Of a stretch of DNA of 64,000 nucleotides, positions 11,101 to 23,225 are shown piece by piece. The DNA lies in assembly GCA_947683425.1 (NCBI GenBank), contig CANTUQ010000051.1:310001-374000 (forward strand), read 5' to 3'. The DNA comes from Excoecaria cochinchinensis. Lineage: Eukaryota > Streptophyta > Magnoliopsida > Malpighiales > Euphorbiaceae. Made by a program: the position numbers and the translations under genes. Below the pieces are notes generated by a model. That model was not told where the DNA came from. It made no database searches and saw only the letters and a list, made by a program, of their open reading frames with translations. Position 1 is the stretch's first letter. Every line of letters begins with the position of its first letter.

Positions 11101-11884
11101 AGATGTCCTATGCAGCATAAACAACATAAATACAACTTAATTCAGAAATCAAAACAACCAAAATCAAGCATAAACACATTCAAGTTTCTCAAGAACATGA
11201 ACCCTAAAATTATAGTAACTTAAATTCTCAAACAAGATTTCTAAAACAAGACCCAAACCTGCAATCCTAGATTCAAAACCACATTATTTTTCAAGCTTCA
11301 ATCCTCCTTCCTTTCCTTGCCCTTAAAATTCCTCTTGCAACCCAAAGCTTGCACAAACAAAAACCCACAAATTACTCTTCCAAAACCCTAACTCAAAATA
11401 GCAAAACCAGGAGAAGAGGAAGAAGAAGAACATGCAGGAAACCCTAACTCAAACTTACCTTTTCAAGCAAACTTCAAGCTCTACCAAGACACCAATTCAC
11501 ACACAGCCAAGGAAGGGAGAACAAGAAACGGGAAAGGGAAAGAAAGAAGAGTAAGGAAGAAGAGAGGAGAGAGCAGAACGTAAAATGTGATCTGCTCCTC
11601 CCCTTCATTCTTTTTCTTTTTCTTCTTTTCCCACTAATTGCCCACCTACCAAGGCACATGTCAGCCTCCTATTGGCTCCAACCAAAATATCTTGTCTTAT
11701 TACCCTTTAATCCTTTGACATACTTGCACTTTACTCACTTGCATAATTCTTTCCTTACAAACTTTAATTATCTTTTCAATTAGGTCCTTACCATCCAAAT
11801 TCCACATGCACAAATTACCAAAATATCCATTACTTATCCGACTTAACTTGCCAAATCTGACTAGGCCCGATTTGGGGTGTGACA
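8104..11884 (-). mobile_element. Element B, 3' LTR
   Basis: On the minus strand it begins TGTCACACCCCAAATCGGGC at 11884, right after a purine tract, and ends GGGGGTGTTACA at 8104. Its length is 3781 bp against 3800 for the 5' copy. It holds a palindrome array (10557-10975), a hairpin series (about 9770-10020) and a degenerate CTAAGC...GCTTAG hairpin (8597-8615). The copy lacks about 55 bp that the 5' LTR has near 17470-17524. The opening bases are close to those of the A LTR (TGTCACACTCCAAATCGGGC), so A and B are related families. Confidence 0.88.
10557..10975 (-). repeat. Palindrome array GTCACGAGTCGTGAC type (B, 3' LTR)
   Basis: Around 15 copies of a self-complementary motif occur: GTCACGAGTCGTGAC and variants such as GTCACGGGTCATGAC and GTCACGGGACGTGAC. 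They are separated by TGGCCTCCTCCTCCTGGCTG-like pyrimidine spacers. The matching array in the 5' LTR (18725-19095) is shorter by a few units, so copy number has changed since insertion. Confidence 0.88.
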
Positions 11885-12495
11885 ACTCTTCCCTCCTAAA
11901 AGAATTTCGTCCTCGAAATTCGCTTACACCGGAAAGAATTCCCAACACAACACCCCAAGACTCCACCAAACTCATACACTTTGCTTTCAAACTACTCACT
12001 CGCTTATACTTATCGCTATCATTATACTCTTAAATCACTTTCTTATATTCGAATCAATCATAGTTACCTGGATAATCACTACTCAACTGCACATCAGAAA
12101 TAAAAACTCCACTTCACATATAAACCATTTAACTTTCACTGATAGCTACACAAATCCTTTAATACATCAAAGATGTCCGTCATACATGCTATTTCCCTTA
12201 ACAATACTTCTTTTAAGCTCCAAAATCATCTTACATTCACCTATATAAGATTCTGAGATACTCCGTGTACAGTTTGTCGGCTTTCCCTCAATCAAAACGC
12301 ATACATGTATGGTCAAAGGGATGATGATGCAATGAGAATGCGATGGCTCATGTATGCAGAGTGATGCAGAAGAGATGCAATTGATGCTATAATGATGTAC
12401 TTTGTCCCATCCCCATGATTCAATATGCTTTCATTCAAATACTTGCTAGGGAGATAGCTGACAAGTATACAGAGTATTTACCAATACCTTACAGA
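11885..12495 (-). other. Element B internal region, non-coding, with polypurine tract
   Basis: Next to the LTR the minus strand reads GAATTTCGAGGACGAAATTC and then a purine tract AGGAGGGAAGAG (11888-11899). This is the standard 3' junction of Tekay-type elements, where the end of pol would normally lie. Further right there is no protein similarity. The stretch matches, on the opposite strand, the non-coding interior of element A at about 20500-21175 (shared ATGATGCAATGAGAATGCGA-like and CTGTATACTTGTCAGCTATC-like phrases). It is a retained non-coding interior rather than decayed pol. Confidence 0.7.
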
Positions 12496-12500
12496 ATCCA
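12496..12500. repeat. Target-site duplication ATCCA, left copy (solo LTR D)
   Basis: ATCCA here and at 15424-15428 flank the single LTR D. Confidence 0.9.
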
Positions 12501-15423
12501 TGTAACACCCCAAAGTGGCCCTAGAAGAATTACAGAGTTTTGTTCGGAAAAGTAAGTGTTGTGTGCGAGAGTTCTGTCACGAGCGCAAAGAGTGTTGCGG
12601 GTGCGACAGAACACTCAAGCGAATTCCCAACTACAGCTGGTTAGAGTGGATGTGAGCATTCTGTCGCGAGCGCGACCGAACCCTCTCGTGAGATGCTTGC
12701 ATAAGTGGGTTTTAAGAGACCTTGAGATGGGTTTTGTGACACATGGTGGCATAGGAGCGTGACATGTGGCATCGTAGGAGAGTGATACTTGGTAACAAGA
12801 GGGTGTGACACTTGGCAAGGGATTTGTTTGTATGCATAAAGGAGTGTGCCAAGTGTCATTGTAGGGAAGAGACACTTGGTGTGGCTTGGCTTGGTTTGGC
12901 TTGGCTTGGCTTGGCTTAAGATATGGATGAATTAAAAGAAATGGTTGGCATTTAGTGAGGTTGGTGGGCTTGGGATGAGCATTGACCGGCCACTTCCCTA
13001 TTCTCACTTTAATTTTCTGCTCTTGGCCTTTTCTCTTCATTATTCTTTTGCTTTTCTTTGGTTTTGCCGTGCTCTTCCTCCCTTCATCTTTTGTTGCTTT
13101 TCTTCTTCATTTGTATTTGCTTCTTAAGAGAACCTCTTGGATTAGTTTGAAGAGAGTGAGTTAAGGGCTTGATTAGGTCTCCTCAAGAAGGTAAGTAACA
13201 TGATTTTATGTGTATTGGCCTTCTTCTACTACTTGGTTCTTGTTTCTAATTTTAAATGAAGAAAAGAGTAACTCTAGTGTTTTGAATGGTTTGTGCATGA
13301 GAGCTATGGACAAGAGATTGGACAAGGAAAGAAAAAGAGGGAGCCGAATAGAGTATAAAGTTCAAGCTTCCTAAGGTAGGGATCGAGTGTGATTTTTAAT
13401 ATTCATGCATGTGTTTACATGAAAAATGCTTGACTAGAGACATGTTTGTATAGAGAGATGCTTGTTGAGCTTTAATTAGCTCAATTGTTCTTTGAAGAGT
13501 ATATGAGTTAGATGTTCATTTTGGTTGCTTGCGGTGCCTATGATATGTGTATATATGCTTAGAAGTATGTGAATTGATCTATTGAGTGTGTGTCTTGATG
13601 ATAAAGTTGGATATGGTAAATTCTGTTTAATTGTCATCTGACCTCTGTGTAATGTTTTTGTCCTAAGTATAGTTATAGACATCAAAATTGAGTGATTCTT
13701 AAGCCAATAGAACCATGAATTCTATACCTATAAAAGTCTCAGAAATTATCTTGAGCCAATTCTTTCTCTAAGACCTTAATAATTGGCCAAAATAGAGGTG
13801 TCTCTACCTTGGCCGGTTCATTTGACCAGTTCAGATTATTTAGATCATATATGATGTTATAGATTTCCAATTGACCTGAAAATTGTCCCATTTGAAATTT
13901 AATATCCTAGGGAACATTTATTGAGAAGGAAGTTTTTCCTAAAAGGATCGTTTACATGTCGTTTTAGGCTGAGCAAAAACGTGTAGTGCAGCAGTCCTGA
14001 GTTTTGCCTTCTGTTTTGCAAATTTTTGGTATGTCACGGTCACAATGAATTTCATTGCCACCGTGACATACCAAAATGCTGGGCAGAATGCTTATTTTTG
14101 GACCTCACGGTCACAATGAATCCATTACCACCGTGACCATCCCCTGATATGCATATTTTGAGGATTTTTCTTCCCGAAATGTACCCGAACTTTAGAGTAA
14201 GTTCCTATAGCATGTCCAACTCATATTTAACCCTATCAAATGAGCATATGAATGTTCCCAATTGACATTATATGTAAATAATAGTATGATATAAGAGTTT
14301 ATGAGTGGAATTAAATGTTATATGTTTTTAACTATTAAACATGATTAATTACGTTTGTACATGAGTTAATTATCCTTGAATTTGATGAGTGCACTTGAAT
14401 TATAATCCATGCTTGGTATCATAGTAGAGTATAATCGAGGTGTTTCTTTTGAGCCTAATTACCGTTATAGTGGATAGATAAGCATGCTTATAAAGGGTTA
14501 GAGTGCAGCTACTAGAGTTAGCCTTAATTGTGCCCAGAGTTCGGAATACCTTGTGTATTTCATGGAGTTTTGAGTTAATTCTCCAAATGTAAGATACTGA
14601 AAACAGTATCCAGAGTTACCCATATCGACCATGAAAGGAATTCAGGCTTGTCTTGTTAATGTTGTGTAGTGAATTTGAGATGACTCAGAGTATTGTTCTG
14701 GGTAAATGCTATAGTACATGAGAGTAATGTTTAAGTACATTATAGCTCTGTATACAAGTGTATAATTACATGAGTGTATTTATATGAATATGGACACATG
14801 ATAGCATATATTTGAATAAATGATATGTAAAAGTTGTAGTGTGCATGAATAAGTAATAGAGTAGATGTTACCTACATGTGAGCTTATAGAATTTGATATT
14901 TGAGCACGCAACCTATATACGTATAAGAGCTATATGCATGAGCTATTTGATTGTGTTAAATGAAATGTGTGATTTATTTGTGACTTCAAATAGAAGTCCT
15001 TTGCATTATTTTCATACCCACTAAGCGTTATCGCTTAGCACGGATGTTTATCTCCGTGTAGGTTTACAGGTTCGGATTAATAAGCGAACATCTGCTGGTC
15101 AAGGCCACTAGGGAGTTTTGTTCATCTTTTTGTATAAGTTAGAGATAAACTTGGTGATGTTTTGAGTAACATCATTATGTAGATAGAAAGTACAGTGTTT
15201 ATATGTATATGCTAACTATTTGGTATATGTACCGAAGATGTATATGTATAAAGCTTTTGTAATATGTATAGTTTATATATGTTATAAGAGAAGTGTGTTT
15301 TGTTTGGCCCTAAAGATATTCTAATTATTTATTATTATTGCTTCCGCTAGTGTATGTATATGTATACGTATGTGCCCGCGTGACGCCCCGATATCCCTTC
15401 CCGGTGGTATGGGGGTTGTTACA
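12501..15423 (+). mobile_element. Solo LTR D (chromovirus type) inside element B
   Basis: A single LTR of 2923 bp begins TGTAACACCCCAAAGTGG and ends GGGGGTTGTTACA, with ATCCA duplicated on both sides. No primer site, polypurine tract or second LTR is next to it, so the interior was removed by LTR-LTR recombination. Inside are palindromes of the CTGTCGCGAGCGCGAC type (12555-12685), a direct-repeat region with GACACTTGG words (12740-12880), a (TTGGC)n tract (12882-12917), a CT-rich leader (13000-13120), two long hairpins (14035-14146), a hairpin series (about 14530-14630) and the conserved palindrome 15021-15038. Confidence 0.88.
14035..14146 (+). repeat. Two GTCACGGTCACAATGAA hairpins in solo LTR D
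   Basis: The first hairpin (14035-14072) pairs GTCACGGTCACAATGAA with TTCATTGCCACCGTGAC, a stem of about 17 bp with two mismatches. The second (14105-14137) pairs CTCACGGTCACAATG with a CATTACCACCGTGA arm. The arms closely resemble those in the Athila LTR at 1955-2349, although D is a chromovirus-type LTR. Confidence 0.85.
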
Positions 15424-15511
15424 ATCCAAATACCCCTCCATCTCAAAACACCAAAACAAACTTTACTCGAACATATCAAAACAAACTTACCGGAAGGCTC
15501 TGCAAATTCTG

Positions 15512-16038
15512 TCACTTCACTGCGGTGTGCAACAATCCCAATAGCACACGGGTGGCTCTAAGCAATTCCTCTACATCCTTTCTAACTTGCTGAATTAGAT
15601 TTTCACTCATCTCGGGGCATTCAACAATTTGGTGTTCCATGCTGCCACATCTGAAACAAGCACCCGTGAGTTTCCGACACGGACCTCGATGTCGCTTCCG
15701 ACAGTGCCGACATGTCGGCGGTACCCAATTCTTCTTACACTTATCACAGTTTTGCTTCTGACCATGTTGACACATTAAAAGTTCTCGAATCCTTTTTCCC
15801 GCTGACACTTCTCTACCTGACACCTTTCTTTTTTGTGGTACCTTCTGAACAAAATCTTAAGAAGCTCGGGGGCGGTAAACCTATCCCAAAATCCGAATCA
15901 ACCCTTGCACTAATGCCCTATCATCATAAATAGGAACAGAATCTCCAATCGAAGGATGCTCGGAAACACTCTGATCAGCACAACTGGGTTCACACTTACC
16001 GTTGTCCCACCCACATTCTTACTAATATCAAAATCCAT
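15512..16038 (-). pseudogene. gag: Element B small gag (nucleocapsid type), frameshifted
   Basis: The ATG at 16038 starts MDFDISKNVGGTTVSVNP. A one-base deletion soon shifts the frame relative to the intact copy at 34437. The 15823-15512 frame recovers the C-terminal half. It contains a basic stretch and two zinc-binding motifs: CRHCRKRHRGPCRKL (C-x2-C-x3-H-x4-C) and CFRCGSMEHQIVEC (C-x2-C-x4-H-x4-C). These are nucleocapsid zinc knuckles, which bind genomic RNA in the particle. The capsid core expected between N-terminus and knuckles in a normal chromovirus gag is absent. The frame stops after about 175 codons and no protease follows. Confidence 0.8.
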
Positions 16039-16150
16039 CTAAACACGACACAAGACACAACACATCTGCATTAGGCCACGACACAAAGCCGACTCACATA
16101 CACAGACTCAACAATCAAACAAGCAAAGGCAACTAGAACCGTCAAACCGA

Positions 16151-16220
16151 CGCTCTGATACCACTAAATGTAACACCCCCACCGGCGCTCTGATACCACT
16201 AAATGTAACACCCCCACCGT
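16151..16220 (-). repeat. 35-bp tandem duplication of the primer-site/LTR junction (element B)
   Basis: Two 35-bp copies (16151-16185 and 16186-16220) differ only at the last base. Each contains the primer site GCTCTGATACCA (reverse of TGGTATCAGAGC), the spacer CTAAA and the LTR terminus TGTAACACCCCCACCG. The element therefore has two consecutive LTR-end/primer-site junctions. Confidence 0.92.
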
Positions 16221-19200
16221 CGCACCCAATGGAAGGACGCCAGCGGGCGCGTTACCCGACACTCACTCACATACATGCATACATACACTATACGGAAGCA
16301 TACATTCATACATAATCATACATGCATAAATACGGGATAATTAAAAACTTACATTGCGGGCAAAAACTGGTCATGCATTAACTCACACACACGCAGGCAC
16401 TAAGCAGAAGCATAATCACATGCCTATCCCCATTCACTCATTCAATCAGCGGAAGCATAAGTCGAACGATAAAACCGAAGGACAACTTTAAACATAAATA
16501 TAATAACATTTACATAGCCCAAACATTACATCCAGATCCTTACATATAATTACATATACATAAGACTATAGAAATATAAAGCCAAAATACAGAAGCTGAA
16601 CAAAATATAAAACTTCTAACTCCTATGTGGCCGACCTTGCAGATGAGCAACTCAACATAACCAAACCTGCCACCTGCACGGGAAAAGAACCCGTGCTAAG
16701 CCATAAACGCTTAGTGGGGAAAACACACAAGCAATATGGACGACCATTCACAATGGTCGTCAAGGCATAACACATTCACAATGGCAAATACGGACATTCA
16801 TAAGACATATAAAAATCAGGCTTGCATAGAAAGGCATTCCTTCGAAAACTCACATTCATATCCATATACTTATGTCGAAAATAAGCCGAAGCAGACAAAA
16901 CACCATACACGATACAAGTACCATCATGCAGAACTACATATAACTTCACATGCATATACTTACCAGGGTATCGGACATCAGCACCTTACCGTTCATAGTG
17001 GCATGACATTTATATGTGCAATTATCATGACCAATTACTCATACATTATCTAAAAACCCATTCACATGTTATAAGATTACCATGCTATACTGCACACAAT
17101 TATTATGCCAAGAACACGAGCTAATTAAACCTACTTTCTATCATGTCATACTACCCACATTAGCCGAACCCAAGGGAATACGTCAAAACACCACACTTCC
17201 ACTGCAAGACTCTTTCACATAAAATATCATGCCATACTCATAGACACATGACAACATGCTGAAGATACTACAACAGTTGAGACCAAAGGAACATATAGCA
17301 AAGTATTACATTCAGAGCATACACAAGCTCAAGATCAGATTCTTAAACACTTTAACTTGCCTCATCATCATCCGTTAATGCACATACATATACCGAAGCC
17401 GATCCACATGCATTGTACTCAGATAATACATATGTAATCATTCAATAGTCCAGATCGCCTTATCATGCATTCTAATTCACATGCTACTATAATAATTAAC
17501 AGTACAGAATCACACTCATATACATACTAATTAACCATATCAATCCGTAATTTAAGCTCACATTCGTATACATGTTATTTCATATGCTTATAACTTAACT
17601 AGTCGAATTCACATTCTCATAAGAATAACATAATAAAATGTATTCATGGCATTTTAAATATTATGGTCACAGTCATGAACGTTTTAATTTTAGTACTTAT
17701 ATCCATAACTGATGGTATATGAATACATTCACAATATGATATACATATATATATATATATATACAGATAAATATGCCCAATTCACCTGTTTAAGTCACAT
17801 TCAACCCATTCAGAGGTGTATAATCACATTTGAGTACATAACTGATTCACATGTCCAGAATTATGCTCATTCGAATATCACATTCTCTTGTTCATATCAG
17901 ACAAAACAAATAGAATACCTGTTGACTCAAAATAGTGGATAACGAGTGTACTGAGGGTACCTTACGGGTATGAATCGATTACTGAGGGTGCCTCACAGGT
18001 ACAAATCAAAGGCAATATCATTTTTCACATTCAAAATCATTTTCTGAGGGGACCTTAAACAAGATCCTAACACATTAAATGTTCACGAGGAACCACACAG
18101 GGGACCTGATCAGGGTCCAAACGTCCAGAGGGCTGCAGCTAAAGAACTCTATTAGGCATGCCTAACTATCCACTAGACTGACTCTCGCAGGTCATACATA
18201 AGCGACATCATGTTTTAAGTCACATGTCATAGTTTATAATGCACAATACTGAGTATAACAGGCATATAAATAAGTTTACACTGTCCACGTGCATCATCCA
18301 AGTCATGTGTCGATTAATAAAATGTATATATATATATATATCTATATATATATACACCCAAGTATGTCATCATCCATAATCCGGAGTCCAATAGACAAAT
18401 ACATATGTTCATAATATCGATCATACCTCATACAATTCATATTATTAAGCATGCAATATAATTCAATCAACACACTTTAGCACTATTCAATATTCTAAAA
18501 CATGCCAGACTTAATTGCGGGACAATATTATGCCATTACTTCACGACGCATAATTTTAATCATGGAGTGAGACAATATACACATCATTTGAAGAGATCAT
18601 GGTATTACTCATATAAAGGCATATAAAAGCATGACATGTATCATACAGTAGTGTAAGTCCATTCAGAAAAGATACGAAATTCATTTTTTTGTTAAAACCG
18701 GGAAATTTCAGAAAATAGGCCGAACGGGGTGACCAACAAGGTTAGCCGGTCACGAGTCGTGACTGGCATCACAACTCGTGACTGGCCTCCTCCTCCTGGC
18801 AGGTCACGAGTCGTGACTGGCCTCTTCCTTTAGCTGGTCAAGGGTCGTGACTGGCCTTTTCCTCCTGGCTGGTCACGAGTCGTGACTGGCCTCTTCCTTA
18901 GGCTGGTCACGGGTCGTGACTGGCAGTCATCACCCGTGATTGCCTTCTCTGGCCGGTCACGAGTCATGACTGGCAGTCGCTACTCGTGACTGGCCTCCTC
19001 TTGGCTGGTCACGAGCTGTGACTGGCACTCACCACTCGTGACTGGCCTCACTAGCTGGTCACGAGTCGTGACTGGCCTCTCTTCTTGGCTAGTCACGCGA
19101 CAGACACAAACTGGAAATAGGAAATTCAACAGGATTGCAATTTTCCATTTCCAGAATACCCAGAACTCATAAATCAATTCCAAAATTGAATCAAAACCAT

Positions 19201-20003
19201 ACAAATCTCTCCTTACCTTCCAGAAGATGTCCCATATAGCGTAAACAACATAAATACAACTTAATCCAGAAATCAAAACAACCAAAATGAAGCATAAACA
19301 CATTCAAGTTTCTCAAGAACATGAACCCTAAAATTACAGTAACTTAAATTCTCAAACAAGATTTCTAAAATAAGTCCCAAACCTGCAATCCTAGATTCAA
19401 AACCACACTTCAAGCTTCAATCCTCCTTCCTTCCCTTGCCCTTAAGCTTCCTTTTGCAACCCAAAGCTTGCACAAACAAAAACCCACAAATTACTCTTCC
19501 AAAACCCTAACTCAAAATAGCAAAACCAGGAGAAGAGGAAGAAGAAGAACATGCAGGAAACCCTAACTCAAACTTACCTCTTCAAGCAAACTTCAAGCTC
19601 TACCAAGACACCAATTCACACACAGCCAAGGAAGGGAGAACAAGAAACGGGAAAGGGAAAGAAAGAAGAGCAAGGAAGAGGAGAGGAGAGAGCAGAACGT
19701 AAATCGTGATCTGTTCCTCCCCTTCATTCTTTTTCTTTTTCTTCTTTTCCCACTAATTGCCCACCTACCAAGGCATATGGCAGCCTCTTTTTGGCTCCAA
19801 CCAAAATATCTTGTCTTATTACCCTTTAATCCTTTGACAAACTTGCACTTTACTCACTTGCATATTTCTTTCCTTACAAACTTTAATTATCTTTTCAGTT
19901 AGGTCCTTACCATCCAAATTCCAGATGCACAAATTACCAAAATATCCATTACTTATCCGACTTAACTTGCCAAATCTGACTAGGCCCGATTTGGGGTGTG
20001 ATA
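16204..20003 (-). mobile_element. Element B, 5' LTR
   Basis: On the minus strand it starts TATCACACCCC at 20003 (usual TGTCACACCCC with one transition) and ends GGGGGTGTTACA at 16204, followed by the duplicated primer site. It matches the 3' LTR almost throughout, including the hairpin series (about 17930-18190) and the palindrome array (18725-19095). It differs in array copy number, an extra 55 bp near 17470-17524 and a longer (TA)n tract near 18330. Confidence 0.88.
18725..19095 (-). repeat. Palindrome array GTCACGAGTCGTGAC type (B, 5' LTR)
   Basis: This is the same array as in the 3' LTR at 10557-10975, with fewer units. The palindromes GTCACGAGTCGTGAC and GTCACGGGTCGTGAC recur every 30-50 bases. 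Confidence 0.88.
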
Positions 20004-20008
20004 ATTCT
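20004..20008. repeat. Target-site duplication ATTCT, right copy (element B)
   Basis: This is the second copy of ATTCT. The gag frame of element A resumes immediately afterwards. Confidence 0.9.
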
Positions 20009-20500
20009 GGTCCTGTTTCTGATGATAGGACGTTAGTGCAAGAGTTGATTCAGAATTTTGAATAAAGTTGACTGCTCCTCGGTTTCCTATAGATTTTGTT
20101 CGGAACATGCCTCAGAAAGGGAAAGTGTCGGATAAAGAAGTGTCAGTGGGAAAAAGGATTCGAGAACCTTCAATGTGTCAGCACTTTCAGAAGCGACATT
20201 GGGGGTTTTTGTCGATTGATGACTGGAGCTTGTTTTCGATGTGATAGCATAGAACATCAGATAATAGATTGTCCTAAGGAGATGAATGAGAATCTAGCTC
20301 GGCAAGCTAGAAAGGATGTAGAGGAACTGCATATGGCCGCCCGTGTGCCAACCAGAGTTGTTGCGCACCGCAGTGAAAGGATTGAACCTGCAGAGCCTTC
20401 CGGTAAGTTTGTTTGGACATGTTTGAGTGAAGTTTGTTTGGTGCTTTTGGATGCAAGGGTCTTTGGATTTTGTAAGGAATTGGTAGTACTCTGTATACCT
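20009..20500 (+). pseudogene. gag: Element A gag, 3' fragment (broken)
   Basis: The gag continues here with GPVSDDRTLVQELIQ. A TAA and frameshifts then appear within 60 bases. Another frame gives MPQKGKVSDKEVSVGKRIRE, matching the VPQKRKGSVSEVPEGKRVRE segment of the intact C copy. The first zinc knuckle is deleted and frameshifted. The second survives as CFRCDSIEHQIIDC, followed by the conserved NENLARQARKDVEEL tail. There are at least three lesions, so it is non-functional even without the element B insertion. Confidence 0.8.
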
Positions 20501-21175
20501 ATCAGCTATCTCCAGAAAAAGTTTTTGAATGAAAACATATTAAATCATGGGGATGGGACAAAGTGCATTACTATAGCATCAATTGCATTTCCTCTGCATC
20601 ACTTTGCATACATGAGCCATCGCATCTTCATTGCATCATCATCCCTCTGACCATACGTGAGAAAAAAATTAGCATATGTGTTTTATTTGAGAGAAAGCTG
20701 ACAGAGTGTACTGGAGTATTTGATATTATGACTAAGGGTGACAAGTGACGAGTATATCAGTTGTTAAGGAAAGTGTTCTGTGTTTGGTTTAAGTGGAGTA
20801 AAAAGAGTATTTCGGAACCTTGTTCGAGTGAAGGTGATATGATTTTGGAGTTTGACAGAGGTATTGTTAGTAAGAGGGAATAGTATGTGCGTCGGACATC
20901 TTTGAAGTATTAAAAGGATTTGTATAGCTATCGGCGAGAGTCGAATGGATTATACGTGAAGTGTTTGTGTTTGGTTTCTAATGTGCAGCTGAGTAGGGAT
21001 TATCTTGCTAACGTGTTTGATGCGAAAGTAAGGAAGTGATTTAAGAATATAGCGACGGCTATAAGCGTAAACAAGTGAGTAGTTTGAAAGTGAAGTGTAT
21101 GAGTTTGGCGGTGACTTGGAATGTTGTGTTGAGAATTCTTTCAGTGTAAGTGAATTTTGAGGACGAAATTCTTTT
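20501..21175 (+). other. Element A internal region, non-coding
   Basis: No protein similarity is seen. The stretch matches the interior of element B (11900-12495, opposite strand), so two separate insertions keep the same non-coding segment between gag and polypurine tract. It ends with GAATTTTGAGGACGAAATTC, the usual phrase just upstream of the Tekay-type polypurine tract. Confidence 0.65.
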
Positions 21176-21187
21176 AGGAGGGAAGAG
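21176..21187 (+). promoter_or_regulatory. Polypurine tract of element A
   Basis: AGGAGGGAAGAG lies one base before the 3' LTR start TGTCACACTCC. It is the plus-strand primer for reverse transcription and fixes the 3' LTR boundary. Confidence 0.88.
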
Positions 21188-22371
21188 TTGTCACACTCCA
21201 AATCGGGCCTAGTTGGATTTTGCAAGCTAAGTCGGATAAGTGAAGGGTATTTCGGTAATTTGTGAATGAAGATTTTGGATAATTAGGATTTAATTGCTAG
21301 GTAATTATTAATTAAGTGAGGTGAGGGAAATGTTAGAGTGTGCTTGTGGTGTATGGAGGTAGGATGTAAGTGGATTATAAGGAATTATATGGTGTGAGTT
21401 GTGTTTGGTGCCTTGAAGATATTTATTCAAGAGATGATATGGTGTATGAGAGAGTATGGTGCCTTGGGTTGAAAAGTCAAAAGTGGATGTTTGGTCCAAT
21501 AGGGAGCTACCATGTGGCATGGTTGGTGGGCATTGATTGAAGGAAAGAAGAAAAGAGGGAGAGAGAGAGAGAACACGGCATTTCCGTTCTCCCTCCCTCT
21601 CACGCCTCCTCTTCTTCTTCTCTTCTCCTTTCTTTGCTTTTCCTTTCTTTCTCTTTTGGCCGGATGTTGATGCTTGCTTAGTGGTGTTTTGATGGAGTTT
21701 TGGAAACAAGATTGAAGAGTTTTGGGTGGTAAGAGCAGCTCAAGGGCAAAGAGAAGGTGAAGATGGGGTTTTGAAGCTTCAAAGAAATCAGGTTTGGGAG
21801 CTTTGATTTATAAATTGGAATTTGTGAGTTGTTGTGCCCTAATTCTCACTTAGGATGTAAATGAGTTTGTATTGTTTAAATCTCTGGAATTTGGGTGTTT
21901 TGGTATGTGTAAATGTATGATTGATGTGGGTAGATGAGTTAGTAATGCATGATTAAGATTAAATTGAAGGTATGCGAGTTTGGGAAATGTAATGTTTTGT
22001 ATGTAAATGTGTTTAAGCATGTGTTCTTGATAATTTCAAAAATTTAGGTTGTGATATGTTCTTTTCAAGGCATATATGTTATGGATTTTTGATTGGGTAA
22101 GGTAATTTTTGCATGAGTATGGGATTATTGTAGTGATTTTGAGGATTGGCGCGGTTTTTGCTGCAAATTTGTGGGTATTGGAAATTGTTGATATTGTGTG
22201 TTTGAATTGATGTTTGGTGTGAAATTAATTGTTGATAAATGTTATATTGTGTAAATTGATGCTAATGAGTGGCTGGATTTGAGGTAAGAGACCATTTGAA
22301 TGTGATTTGTGTGTTGTGGGTATGTTTCGGAAGAGGGAAAAATCTGCAGAATTCTGCAGATTTTGCAAATC

Positions 22372-22712
22372 CCGACTCTGTGTCAATTGCGGCATTGTCA
22401 CGAGTGTGACAGGGACCGGTGATCTTGGCCCGTGCTATCGTGAGTACGTGACTCTATCGCGAGCTCGCGATAGCAAAAGTTGATGGACTCTCTGTCGCGA
22501 GCGCGACGTCGTCGCAATCGCGACAGAGCGCGATGCTGGTCAAGTGCTATCGCGAGCACGCGATTCGTCGCGAGCCCGCGAAAGCAACATTTGTTCTCTG
22601 TCGCGAGTGCGACAGAGCCTGGGTCTTCCCTTCTCCTTGCAGTCGCGCAATCCGTCGCGCGCGCGCGCAGTGAAGAGACTTTGGTCTCTGTCGCGAGCGC
22701 GACAGCTCCCCG
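22372..22712 (+). repeat. CG-rich palindrome array (A, 3' LTR)
   Basis: Same array as 5205-5552: CTATCGCGAGCTCGCGATAG, CTGTCGCGAGCGCGACG, CTGTCGCGAGTGCGACAG and CTGTCGCGAGCGCGACAG. Several C-to-T or G-to-A differences from the 5' copy fall in CG sites. Confidence 0.85.
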
Positions 22713-23225
22713 TATGCTGAATGAGTTTTCTTTTGTCGTGTGCGGTTTTGAACTCCAATTTTTCTTCAAGTGTATACGAGTTTGATACTTGTTATTTTTA
22801 CGAATTATATGAATGCGGAACTATGACATGATCATGTATATGTATGATGAAGATTTTTGGAATGTTATGTAATGAATTGAATGGCTTATACTTAGTTATC
22901 CTCAGCTATCACATGATTAGGATTTTATATTTGTAATCACTGGGATGATAGTGTTTCTATACTCAACTCTGATATGGTTTAGAATTATGAATAATGTTAA
23001 AGTGTGTTGACTGCATTATATTATATGCTTTGCGATATGAATTGTATGAGGTATGACTGACATTGTGAACTTATGTATATGTCTACCATACTCTGGTTTA
23101 TTTATGTTGAATTATATTATGTGATTCAGAACATGATTGGTGATACGCATGACCTGCGAGAGTCAGTCTAGTGGATAGTTAGACATGCCTAATAGAGTCT
23201 CTTAGCTGCAGCCCTTTCAACGTTT

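Larger units (their letters stand above)
8104..20003 (-). mobile_element. Element B: complete gag-only chromovirus-like element with nested solo LTR
   Basis: The element is bounded by two similar LTRs (16204-20003 as 5', 8104-11884 as 3') and by the 5-bp duplication ATTCT. Its own interior, after removing solo LTR D, is only about 1.4 kb: primer site, broken small gag, a non-coding stretch and a polypurine tract. It has no protease, RT, RNase H or integrase, so it must have used enzymes in trans. It interrupts the gag of element A and is therefore younger than A. Confidence 0.88.

Noticed and set aside
20096..20650. 184-codon ORF as a gene of its own
   Set aside because: It mixes an out-of-frame gag start, the real second zinc knuckle and non-coding interior. 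It is a frameshifted gag remnant of element A.
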